Origin: Nectonema munidae
Lineage: Eukaryota; Nematomorpha; Nectonematoida; Nectonematidae
Direction of reading: 5' to 3'
DNA: 64,000 nucleotides
Assembly (NCBI GenBank): GCA_030549495.1
Contig: JAUIRK010000732.1
Coordinates: 62,001 to 126,000 of the forward strand
The first letter of the stretch is position 1, and the number at the start of each line of letters is the position of its first letter. Both the position numbers and the translations under genes were made by a program. The notes under the pieces were generated by a model that was not told the DNA's origin, searched no databases, and saw only the letters and a list, made by a program, of their open reading frames with translations. Below are positions 31,501-44,594 of this stretch, piece after piece.

Positions 31501-34500
31501 CAAGAACCCGTTTATAAACTCAATTAGTAATCTGGCCTCAGAAGCCTTCTTAATTCAAGAACAGTTTATTGATTTGATTAATGATTGAGGAGATGCAAAA
31601 CATGTTTTTTGTGAATGTTTCATAGCCATCTTTCGAGAAATGGGAGAGTCTTATGCTGATGGTGCAAAGATGGCTCTGGAAGTTCTGATTCGATTTGCCA
31701 CTACATGTGAGTGTGATCAAGCGTTTTCCATGCTACCTGCCATTGAAACCAAATCCCCAAACAGAAGGGAAATGAGTAATATGAGAGTTGCATTGGTCAA
31801 AACAGGCAAACTGGTTTAGACAAAGCAGATGCATCCCTCCCATTGACATTGATTGGATTATTCAGATAATTTTTGAATAAACAATTGTGGCAATTTTTTA
31901 GTTCATTTATTTTTTTTTAAATGAGATCCCACGTTTTTTAAAAAATAAAACAGAGACCGTCACGCTCAAAATATTTTCAAAGTAGATCACCACTCATCGA
32001 ATGTAATTAAGTCTTTATCCCTCATTATTGCCATTTACCAGTTATTGAAACCAATGGGCACAGTCTATCTGTATTGTCTGTCGCTAGAAATGTAATATTC
32101 TAACTAAGTGAAGTTATACCATGACTCTAAAAATGATCTTGTAAATCTTTGTGGAACAGAATTTTTGTTTGAACCGAATTTATTTTTGGTGTTCAAAGGT
32201 GTCTTTGTCTTCTATAGACGAAAAGGGTTGTATTAGTAGACTCATTAATACAGCCACACTTCATTTATCCTGCAATCGATGATTCGACAACCCCACTATC
32301 CGATGCAATGATTAGCAGCTAAAAGATTCTTCTCAACCTCTTATCTCACTATTTGTCAACAAGTCTAATTCATATCAAATGAATTGGTTAGGTGGATTGA
32401 TTGCTCTGTACTATGCTTGTTGCTTAAAATTTTAAAATTTTTGGCAACGAAATGTTACCATGCTTGATTAGTAACACAGAAAAACAAAGAATCATCTTAT
32501 ATAATCTTCATATTCTACCTACACATATATTCAGTCATTAAAGTAAATTGAAAATATATTTAGGATATAGGTCTATCAATTAACAGGTATGTATCCGTGA
32601 ATTTAAACTTTGCCGTTGTAATTAGAAATTTTAAAATTTTTGGAAGAATATATTCTACAAACTTTAAATTTATATAAATTAGCTTATCCAATCCCTAATT
32701 TATACGCTATAAATTACATGAATATGAAATTATTCTTACTTAGTTTTATTAACAAAAATGTTAAGAAAAGTGTGAAAAGACTGCTAACGATTCTAGGCAA
32801 TCTTGATAAAAAACGAAAGCATTAAATAAAACAAATATCTTAGAATAAAGATCCTATTTATTTGATTTCTGGAATAAAAGACTGGATTGTTTAAGTTTTA
32901 TTTAGCAAATATAATAAGTGTATTTTTCCTAACTTGTATATTCTATTATAAATTTAACTCCTTCAGTTAGTCAGCCCCGTTTCCCGTCTTCAAGTATGGG
33001 GGGGGGGGGGGTAAAAGTGATTTTAATAATAGGACCGGCACTATAAGAAAGTGTATACCTTTATATATTTCGGAGGGGCAAAATAAATCCGGGGGGGGGG
33101 GGGAGCTGAAATCACATAGGGAGCGAATGTACGCTTCTACAGTTTTTACAATATATGGTAGAATCAAACTTCTGATTTACGGCTCTTTTTTTAATTCTTT
33201 GGAAGAAAGGGTATTCAGGAATAGTGACGTATTTAAAAAAAACGGTGGATAAGAATTTTATTGGTTGTGGGAACACTTTTTAGAAGTTACTGGTAAAAAA
33301 TTTTAGAGGATATTTTTAGTAGAGGGGCAAAAAATTTAAGGACGCCATGTTTTTAAAATAGGGAAATTTTCTTCTAAAAAATCCAATAACAAACTATAAC
33401 TGTGTCCACTTGTTGAAAAGAAAGATGGCTTACACTTAAAAATGCCTCTTAAATACGCACTTGTACCATAACCATAAGCACAATCTTTTTTCATTTAAAA
33501 TTTTATTTATACAATAGTGACCAAACAGAAGTAGGTTGTCGTCGTAAAAGACATTTTTAAATAATGGCTAGAGCATTGATGTTACTTTGGAATTTGGGGG
33601 AGGGATGATGTAGAAAATTTGCATGTGGAGAAATGAGGTTGATTTGGTAAGTATGAATTTTAGGAGCATTAGAAGATGGATATAATGATGGAGCAAATGA
33701 AAGAGTGTCTTTTTCAACTAGGTTTGGGGTGTATGACGATGAGGTAGTTGAAGCATGTGTGAAGAGAAGAGAGAAAAATATTATAAGACATCGTTCTAAA
33801 GTATATAATAATGTAGGCAGAAAATAAAAAGATTTACATGTATATATAAATGAATAATACATTTGTAAATGGAAAGTTAGAAAAAAACAAAAGGACTTTA
33901 AAAGAAGATAATAGTAAAAGTAATACTCAATGTTATAAGTCATATTATACAATAAGAATGAAATTAAGTGCGTTTAAACATATAGAAGTTAGTTAGGATG
34001 AGAAACAAACCAAAATAGTCGTATCAAAAAGAAGAGTTGCCATGACAATGTGGTATGGCGGTAGGAAAAAATAATTACTTGATAGAGTCGGAAAACAAAA
34101 CAAAAAGAATGATGAAAGAAACAAGATCTAAGCGAAGAGGGCCAAATAATAGTTCTTTTTGGGCAAGATTTGGTACGAATGTTTTTTCAAAATTTTCGAT
34201 TTATTTTTCAGGTTGTTGGAACTTTTATCCAATTGATTTTTTACATAGTTGTTTTTCTTTTTCAAAATTTCATGGTAGTAACTATTCCTATAATTTTTTA
34301 TTTTTTAAATGTCCTACTTTTTTGAATTGCGTTTTTGCCCTTTTTCATTCTTTTTGAGTCAATGCAGAATGAGGAATGGGAGACTTTATCCTCTTTTTCA
34401 CGCGACAGTTATTTAGCGAACTCTCAATTTTGCACACAAGTAAAGGGTAAAAGTCATTGGTATTGAGTCGAAACAGAATTAAAAAGTGAAAACTTTCAGT

Positions 34501-37500
34501 TTGAAAGGCTTAGGGAAACATTTTTAAATGACTGTGCTTAAGATGTGTTGATTGCTTTTACCTTGTGGAGTAGAGTGGTGTTTGTATTTATTATAAATAC
34601 AACATCATCAAAAGTGATGATGATCACAAAGTTTAGTAAATGATATGATACATCCTCTAATAAGTTACAGGAGAGTACTATGTTAATATTATTGGATAAA
34701 AATTAGTTATTAATTAGGGAACTTGATTTGTAGGAAAATCTGGTTGATTTAATTATGGCTGGATAGAGACTATTCTCTAAAATTAAATTAACCGACCCAG
34801 ATTCAAAAGTGATTTAGTCCAATCGATCGTTCATGTAAATATGCTTGCTTAACTTGGCCATTTTGTGATTCCTTTGATGCGTTTTAATTCGCAAATTTAA
34901 TGAACCTTGGTTTTCTCGATTTTTCAACGATTTGATTTTTTATCTATCTATGAGAAACCCAACCAGAATTTATCTTCGGTTTCATTCATCCAAGTTAATT
35001 TGACACTCTAGTTTTCGTTCACATCCTAAATGATCACATAAAATTGATTCTACTTGCTTTCTTTTTCTCATTTATCTTAGGCTCACTTCTTATCCCATAG
35101 CAAATTATAAACCAAATTCAAAATAGATTTACAATTGAAAAATATTTGAAACCATTTCTTTACAACAGAACAATCTTGTTTTGGGAAGGCATTAGATGTT
35201 TCATGTGTTGAGCTTCCCGTTTTTAGCTTGCAGTAACAAATGCGAGTGAGTTAGATGTTGTTTGTAAGTAATACAATGCATTACTTGAAAGAACTTAAGA
35301 ATGATATTGAAATTGTTATGTATCGATTTCAGGCTTTTTTGATGTAGAAGAGGCTTTCTTTACTTAGAATTACTAATTTCTAGACTACTTTTTCTGTATC
35401 AATTCTTTATGGAGACTATTTTAGCTGAATACATTAACCACCGATGAAGTTGTTAAAAAGTCGATGTAGTCATGAGTATTGTGAATGCATGGTTTTGCTA
35501 ATTTGGCACGTTGCTTGTAAAAGCGTTAAGTATTAATCCTTGATTTAAAATTTTTTTATCCCCATATTTTCAATTTACATAAATGAAAGAATGCTTTGTG
35601 ACTATATATATTTAATTGAATTAGTATTAATTTCTCTGCAATTTATTCTTGGATAGCATTGCATAGAATGCCTCTCTGATCAATACAAAAGCGATGTAGA
35701 AAATATAGGAAAATGTCAAGTGATCAATGCTTGCAATAATTAATTCAAGATTTGTGTCAAAATAGAAACATTTTTCTCCTATAAATTGAATACATAGACA
35801 CTTCTGATTTCACTGCGTTCGCGTTGTATGCCATGTCTTAACAAGCGGGGCCTTCACGAATCCTATTTTTGAAAACCCATACATTTTCATCAAGAAATAT
35901 ATAAAATGTTATCAAACTGAGCGTTGTATACCTCTTCACATGATGAAAAAAATAGAGACATTCATTTACAAAAGAAACATTCGTATCGATAACGTAAACA
36001 GAGTGTTCAAGTTTGGTGAGCTATTTTGAAGACAAAATAAGGTGTTGTTCATATGTCGACTTATTCATCGGTATATATGAAGAGCCACCAAAACGGTGCC
36101 CAAGTAGAAAAGTATGCTCTCCGATATTAAGGAGTTTGCCCCGAAAAACAGTTTAAACAAAGGAACCTGAGACCTAGAAGCGATTGTAGAATTTTTGAGT
36201 TTTCATATTGGAGCAAATGGTTGCGCACTTCCAAAAAATTAGCCAAAATACCACAACTTAGAGAATTTTCTTTTTGACTCGAGTTCTTGGTTTTTTTTAA
36301 AGAATTATAAACAAATATTTTTTAACGGATAAAATTTAAAACTTTTGAAGATCTGGTCGTGGGGAAAATAATATTACAAATTAATTAAATAAATGTGAGC
36401 CATGAGAATGTTGAAAAGGGGAGGAATGGAGTGAAAATGGTTGAGAACTACGGTAAGAATTGGCCGCGAAAATTTTTATCACAAGCATAAGATATAAAAG
36501 AAATTCAATTGTCTAACCTAACTAATTAATATTATGTCTAACTGATCAATTAACAAAGGAATTGTCTTACTAACAACCAATCTACATCAATTATAAATAT
36601 TTCGAAATTAAGCAAATTTTTAGGAACTAAACATCTAATTAGCCTTTATTTGTGTTAATTTATTAAAATTAATTTTATGCCTGACAAATTAACCAATCAA
36701 AGAGCATTTAGTGACGTAGCCAGGAATTTAAACCAAGGGTCAAGAATTTTTCTTTAACACATAACTATAAAAAAAATTTTTCAAGGGTGACCAAAATTTC
36801 TCCGAGTGTGGAGTGCTAATTTTATATATCCCTTTGTGACCCTTTGCATTCATCTCTGCGCTGCTTGGATTTTTAGCATTTTTTTAAGTAAAAGGGAATT
36901 AGCTAACTAAATAATTGCGTTTCAAATTTTTTTTTAATAAAACAAATTAATGGTTGTAAATTATTTTCAAACATTCAGTTTCACAAATTTGATGTATAAT
37001 ATGTTGAATTTACGCTAATTTTATTTTTTGATATTTTATATCACTGCAAAAGTGGTATACGCTAACAGGATTGTAAAGATATTTCTGGTCCCACCCATTC
37101 TAGCTTCCATCGAAATAAAAATGGGCTAACAAAGAATTGAAGTATTTAGTTTGAAGTAGATGTTAGTCTTTATCTCCTTTGACATTGCAATTGATCTACT
37201 ACAAGTTTAGATATATTTCTATCTATTTCATATTGAATTCGTTCTTACGAGTTTACCTATTAATGCTATTTTTCGCTTTGCAACTTCTTTATCTTATCTC
37301 ATGCGTGTTCAGACGTCACTAACTTTACGATCAAGCATGTATTTTATGTCGTGGTGCATCGTAATACAAATGCTCGTATTTGCTTTTTTAATATTCATTA
37401 CTCATTTCCGATTCCAAGATATTTCAGAAAATGCCTAGGAATCTCATGCAATGACTAAAGATATTTCAAATGTTTCGTGATTTAAAAGATACTTGACTGT

Positions 37501-40500
37501 GACATGTATTTGTGTATATAGATTTGTTAATTAAAGTATTGTTTATTTATTTATACAAAGTATTTATATAGGCTAAGTTTTTTGTCACAAACATATTTTT
37601 TCTGTTTATTGATTTTCAGATTTTTATCAATACCACAATCGACAATATTTCAGCCTTTCTAATTCAATATGTCTCTTTTAGATGATACTCTAATAGTTTT
37701 AGTGATGTATTTGCTTCCAATTAACTCGCAATCTTGGCCACACAATGCTTAGAAGAATGAATGCCTTTAACAAATCTATCTTTTGAATAACTGTGTTCTA
37801 GAGTCGTAGCCACAGTCGGCCCTCAAGTCTTGCCTCCTTTTCAATAATGCTTATGATGGATTCCCACCCCTTCCAACACGTCATTATTAATCACTGAGCC
37901 AACTTATCATAACACAATTCTACAAGCTTGTATCTCATTTAATTTATATGAAATGGAATACAGTGAGAAATATGTTTTATTTGCAAACTATAATTTATGG
38001 CAGATTAATATTTTATGATGTTATCTTCAAAAAATACATATCAAATTATAAATAAACATTGCTATAACTTACTATACTATATTTGTTCTCTTTCCAGAAC
38101 GAATATCAAATCAAACACACACGAAAATCTAGGCATAGGTAGTGAATAAAAATATCGGGTTTCTCTTCATTCCTTTGTTGGAGGAATTGAAGTTTTGTTC
38201 TCTTTATTTTGAAAACGTGCTTAAAAATGTTACCAGGGAAAAGCAAGTTTATATACTTAAATAATTTAAAAACGTACGATCGATTCAAGAGTTAATGAAT
38301 AATTTAAAAAGGCTGCTATTAAAGCAGTAGACGAGATACTAGAAATTATTGCTTAGGCATTCAATTCACTTTCTTTTTAGTAAGTACGATTTAGTAGCCA
38401 CTTAGACATTTGAATTCATTAACCTTTAAACACTGATCATTCGCTCTTGAATCTCTTATATTTTTTAAACTCAATACTCACAAAACGTTTCGCCGTTGTG
38501 AAAACGTGCTAAAACTACTGCCATGCATTCATATGTTGCTGATTTGTTTTTACGTGAAGTGATTTGCTAAATATAATATATAGATTTAGATTTGATTAGT
38601 CTTTTTTACTGTTTCTTTATTTTCTTTCCTGGCTAGTGATTTTGTGCTTGTGCCTTGTAACACAAATCAAATTCATATACTAGCTTCACTTATTTTTTTG
38701 CAATTAACAAAGGTAAAGGTACCGTGTGGTATTTTTATAGAGAAGGCACAATTGCGTCGCTTGTATCGAACTATGAAGAAAGCAGGCTTGATGGGGGATC
38801 GAACCCAAGACCTTGAGCGCTAGCTCCGTATCAAATCATTTGAACACTACTAATAGAATTATTCTTGATTCGTTATGGTTCCTTATTTGGATAACTCACA
38901 GCATTTACTTAAGTGCACGTTTGCAAATATATTTTTTATTTCCACACTCTTTCCTTTTCTTTACCACTTTCCGTTCAAAAGGTTAGGCTTTATCAAACAA
39001 ATAAATTATCTAGAATATTTTAAAATACGATTTACCCTCGCCCACAAAACCTAAGTTTAAGTCTTCAATCTCCCAAAAGAAGATGTATTCTAGGGATAGA
39101 TGTATGATGTGGTCAAAATTAATATTCATACAGAGACGATTTCAGAAATTGTTTTTCTTTATTAAAATAACCACAAAAAGGGCATAATCGATGGAAGCAA
39201 CAATCTCTATAGCAATGAAAGGAGTCGTTCATTCGAGGCTGAAGCAAAGCCTACACCAAAATGATATCAACGTAACTCTCTAACTACATCGCATTCACAG
39301 AAATCAATAGCGTGCCATGACAACCAATTCATTACTCACTTTGTTTTGTAACAAACAACAGTACCATAATTGGAAGGAAATTTTAGCAAAATACGAATGC
39401 ACCGATATGCATTTCTGTCTTTAACAAACTCCTTTTTCCCTGGACCCTCTTTAACTTTTGAGTGACCCCCGCGTGTCCACAACGACATGACAACGTTGCT
39501 CTAGCTAGGCACTCAATAAAAGTTGGATTATGTTTCAAGAATAAGCTGATATTTGGAAAAAGCATTCAATGCAGCTTGCTTTTACTGTAATTCTTCCTTT
39601 CTCCTATTTTTTATAGCCACGCTTCCTCATTTTTTAGAGTAATTGGATGGCATGCATTGTCGTTACAACTTGAATCCTTTATTTTTATTGTCATCGATTA
39701 TTTCTCTTCTACTCTGCGATATCTTAATTCTCTATTCCTTGATATTTTTCCAATCATATATTATACGATGATGATTATAATAGAACAAATCACACATTTT
39801 TTCTTTCATTCCTCATATGAGGGAGTATTTTGATATTTTCTTTATGTAATTTTTTGGATTGAAGATAGAGTGATGGAGTGAGTAGGGGTAGGGACTTTCT
39901 GTGCGCTACCGCTCTTTTCCCATTACGAACGACATGAATGTAAAAAAATTGGAATATATCTCTTTGAGCTACTAAACACTTAAGCTTGGAAAATTTTCTT
40001 GTCCACCGTGTTCTATATTATTTTATTAAAATTTATTTATAAAAACATTTTTTTTCAGAATAGCAGGATTCCCACGCTACCTGGAAAGCATAAAATATTA
40101 TATTTTTCAAAAATAGTAAAATCGTGTAAGTACCCAAAATTATTTTTTAGCATAAACATTTATATGTATATAAATTCTTCTAACTAAACTGTGAACCCAT
40201 TTTCTCCTTTTCTGAATACGACATTTTATTCTCTCCGTAACACAATTAGGGAAAAAAGACTGGCTAAGCATTTTTGAAAAAGCTTTTGATACGAAGGTTT
40301 TAAGGAAGGTGGTATAGAATATTGACACAAAGACTGAAAAGAATATTTGAACTCAATTTTATTTGTATATACGTGTAAAATTATCGATGTTACTTTAAAA
40401 ACGCGAGAATTAGCCTGAAATTTAAACGATCATTAAGCGCGGGAGCTCTGGACGACAGGGTCAAAAATTTGTGGTAGTTTAAAATTATAGCAATGCAATA

Positions 40501-43500
40501 CATTTGGATCAAATACTGATTATACAAATACCTTTTAATCTAAATTAAAAAAATACAAAAGAAATAAGTAAATATAAGTGTGGAGCGAGGTAGCTAGAGC
40601 TATAAGACAATTGGAGTCGGGCCCACCTTCCGAGTTTGGGGCTCCAACATGAAAAATGTGGAAATTTACTCATTAGAAAAAGAAATACTGAATACATTTT
40701 TTGAGAATATGTTTCATCTAACAAGTCAATAACCTTATATTAGACATATGATTGGCTACTTTTGCCATGTGTTACAAAATCTACTTATAAATAACTTCAT
40801 TTGAAATAGATTTTTCAAAATTTGCTTGAATAAAATGCAAAACATTACTGTGTTACAGAGGTAAGACACCTTGTTCTGCAAATTTTGTATGACTAGTAGG
40901 AGGGGATGCTTTTGGATCCATTCCTGAAAAAGTATTTAGTTTTGTTAATACAATTTTGCTCTTCAATACATTGATTCATTTCTTGAGTGAATAAATGATT
41001 TAATTTTTTCTATTTTCATAATAGATTATTATTTAACATTAGTCCTAAAAAACGGGCATACATTTTGTCTAGAAATGTTAAAACACTCTGAATAATCTCT
41101 TGTCCCTTTGCTGCCCAAATTTCATTTTTTTTATAATAATGCTACGAAAGCCAGGCAACGGTCTTCTTAGATCCGTTATCGTTCAGTCATATGTTTTTAT
41201 TTAAGTCTGTAATTTTGTTGCGCATGATCGCTGTCTCAAGACACTTGTGTCTCCATGCCTAAACGAAGCTCTGAGCCGGATTAGGGTAAGGTGCTCAATT
41301 TTTTATAAAACTGGCGAAAAGTGATAACACCAATCAATTTCTTGAATGTAGAATGCAGTGGGCCACGTTTGGTCTCCACCAGCCTACTTCAAAAGAAGAT
41401 TTTGCAATGTTTGTCGCAAGCGACTGGACGACTCCTATGCCATTTCTTGTGAAAGTATTCCCTTTATCATTTTCTTTTCTTCTCTTGGAAGATAGACTTT
41501 TATAACCTGTTTTTGTTAAATGTTTTTCTCCCTTATCCATCCTGTGTCGGCTGACATGTATTAAAAATCATTGTGAATATTTTTGCATAATAAATAATTC
41601 GCACCTCACAAGAAGATTCTTTTTTTATAAGAAATTTATTTTGGTGGATAAGCCTGCCTTTCGATTTTTACATGCCCTTTATAAATGAATTCATTCCTAG
41701 AAGAATATTTTTGTATCTTTGTTGTGAAGTGTTATAATGAAGAAAATAAATAGATCACTATTTACGCTTAATTTCTCTCCTTACAAATCAAAGACTAATA
41801 ATTTTCTTTCAAATTTTTGCATTTTGAATATTTGACACGACAGCGTTGTGTGTACCATGATAATCAATAGAGAAGCTTTTCATATTCTAGAACAATTTTA
41901 TCGATGAAAAGAAAAGTATTTGAAATGAGCAATCGGTATAGCAAATTAGCGCTTAGTTTGCGATGAAAATGACTTTTTGATCGAATGCTACTCGTGCACA
42001 ACGAACTATTTAATAAATGTGAAAGATGTTATTTCATTCACCTCCTTGATTTCGCTAAACAAAAGAATGCTTAATACGAGGTAGCTGTTTAAATCTGTCC
42101 TGAACCCAAACCCACGCGAAGGATGCATGTACATTTTTGCATTTAGTTTGTGAATACTTTGCTCATGTCGACTGCCAAAATTTTGTGATTAGTGACTGCA
42201 AAGAATGTGCAACCTACATGCTGAACTACGACAGAGTAACTCACACTTTTTATTTCTCTCTTCTCCCTTTCTCATGTAATTTTATTTCTTTTTCAAATAT
42301 AATGGTGATAAGTTCCTTTTATTTCATTTGCCTCAATACTGGATATTTAGACTTAACAGCTTTCCTTAAAACTCTCTTCTGATGATATTGGCGTTTTTAT
42401 CATTTTGAGGTTTAATAATCCATAAAAAAATATTGTATTTTTGATGCTATTTTCTTTTCTCTCAATTTTGAGATCAATACTAATAATTTAAAAACTTTTT
42501 GGACTTGAATTAAATCATTATCATACTCAGCAACAGTTGTGAACACTTTTATTTTGCCTAATTTTTAATTTTTTTAAATCCTATTTCTTCTAGAAGTACC
42601 CTATTTTTTGAATTTTTAAGCAATATATCATATATACCAAATACTATATATAATAATGATACATCAATCGCCTTCAAAAAGTTGGTCTTTGAGAAATCAA
42701 GGTCGATTTCTTTTGTCTCGAAAATATCACCATTGTACTCAACCGGACATTAAATATGAAACGACGTATCATTTATTATTTTGGAGAGAATTTGCCTTTC
42801 TAACTGTGGTATATAAACTTTCCTGTTTTTTAAACTTCAGACCGCGGTAGCTTTTTAGATAGTGCGCGAATTTATTTACATTATATTCAAAAGCATGGCC
42901 TTTTTCAAGACTCTCAATAGCTGTTTCTCCCATTTTCATAAATCTTTTCCACTTCTCTATAAAATCAGAATGTAACTTTAGAAGAGCTTCTCAAAAATTA
43001 ATATGAATATAACTTTATAACGGTTCTAGGACACAAGGTTTCAAAGGAAAAAATGTTTCATTTTTAATCTCTTGTCACTCTTCTATGATTGACATAATGC
43101 CAATATGTCATTCATGCATCACAACGTCTTCAAGCTGACGTTAAGCCAGAAATATAGTTTCACGTTCTTTACCCTACTTAAGAGATTAACACAATTACTC
43201 CATGTAGGACATAATAGCTGGGTGTAGATTTCCTCGAGAAATAAGAATTAGATTGGGAGTTCTCGAGACTCTAGATTTCTCAAGAAAGTAGAATATAAGC
43301 TATAAACACGAATATGGATACATAAAAAGTAAAACGGATTTTTATTTGGAAAAAATATTTCCAAATATCTAAGGCATTTAAATGATTCATTTTTAGATTT
43401 ACTTTTTTTCAAATAAAATCTTTACAATTGGAAAATTTCGATCACATTCACAAGATTTAGATTGTAAAAATATCAAAGTTTCTTTTTGGCTAAAATGGAA

Positions 43501-44547
43501 TTCAGATAGGCAATTTTTTTTAAAATAATTAGCATTGTTTAAACAAATATTCAAAAAATTTCAAATAGTGATTTTTACAAAGAATTTAATGTAGCGAAAA
43601 TTTTAATAAAAGAGAAATTTTTTCCAATAATAAACGTGAACTGAAAGATTACATATTTTTACCAATTAAAGAACTCAAAATAGAAAAATGGGTATCAATC
43701 CTTAGGGAATCTGTAGAAGAAAATTTTAAGGAAGTGTTTTGTTGGCTTAAATGGAATGGAGAATTCAAATTAAAGTTTTAAATAGTGAAAGATATCTTCC
43801 ATTTTTCGTAAGCGATTTTAAAAAATGTTCAAATCTCAGTTGTCGATTTAAACAAAATGGTTGAGGAACCCTGTTTTTGAAGTTTCAATCATATTTGAAA
43901 TTTAAGATTTCTTTATTTTTGATTGAATAAAAAAAGGAAAATATAAGTAATAATTTTCTTAAAATTTAAGAAGCAGAAACCTTTGAAGTCTCATGAAACG
44001 GGACTCGAGAAATCTCGAGACAGAAACTCTAGTTGTATGTTGGCATGCGTGTGTTGTAAAAAGTGGAACGCATATATAAAATTTGATTGAAAATAAAGAA
44101 TAACGAACAATTTGAAATTTTATTGAAATTATAAAAAAAGTAAATGAAAAGTGTAAACAGTCTTTATTAAAAATATTTTAGAAATTTTCGAACACTTGCT
44201 CATCAACGAATCATTCTTCGCCGACCAACTTTGGGAGGGGGGTTACGAGTTACTGAGATTATAGTAAAATGCATACCGAAAAGATTTAGCGAAGAAAATA
44301 GTCTGTTTACTTTGCAATTTACTTTTTTTATTTTCATTTCTACGTCTTTTTCAATGACTCAGCCGCACTTCATCTATACATTTTATTAATGACAAAGTTT
44401 AATTTGAAATTGAAAAGACAACCAACTCTTTCCTCCACTTCATTAGGTGAAGCCTCCTTTATTTTTCGCTCGAAAATATTTGTAGAGATCGTGGATAGGA
44501 ATACATATAAATTCCTCTTTTTATCTATTTAGATTTGTTGGAGCCTG

Positions 44548-44594
<47 letters not shown>

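Larger units (their letters stand above)
28516..42146 (+). other. DGKQ: DGK theta 13.6-kb intron
   Basis: It is bounded by GTATAA and TTGCATTTAG, phase 1. It contains a hAT MITE (30449-30883), a hAT transposase fragment (31440-31870), two long G tracts, a SINE (38709-38838) and part of a dispersed repeat. I searched for an exon with the missing C1 middle part (CX2C...HX2C...) and found none. Confidence 0.65.

Noticed and set aside
32070-32110. A CIVCR peptide as the missing C1 middle exon
   Set aside because: A stop follows at once, the spacing to the preceding Trp does not match, and no splice sites fit.
38709-38838. A tRNA gene, suggested by the GGGTTCGATCCCC B box
   Set aside because: No full cloverleaf with an acceptor stem is visible, and the same body follows in other copies, so it is a SINE.
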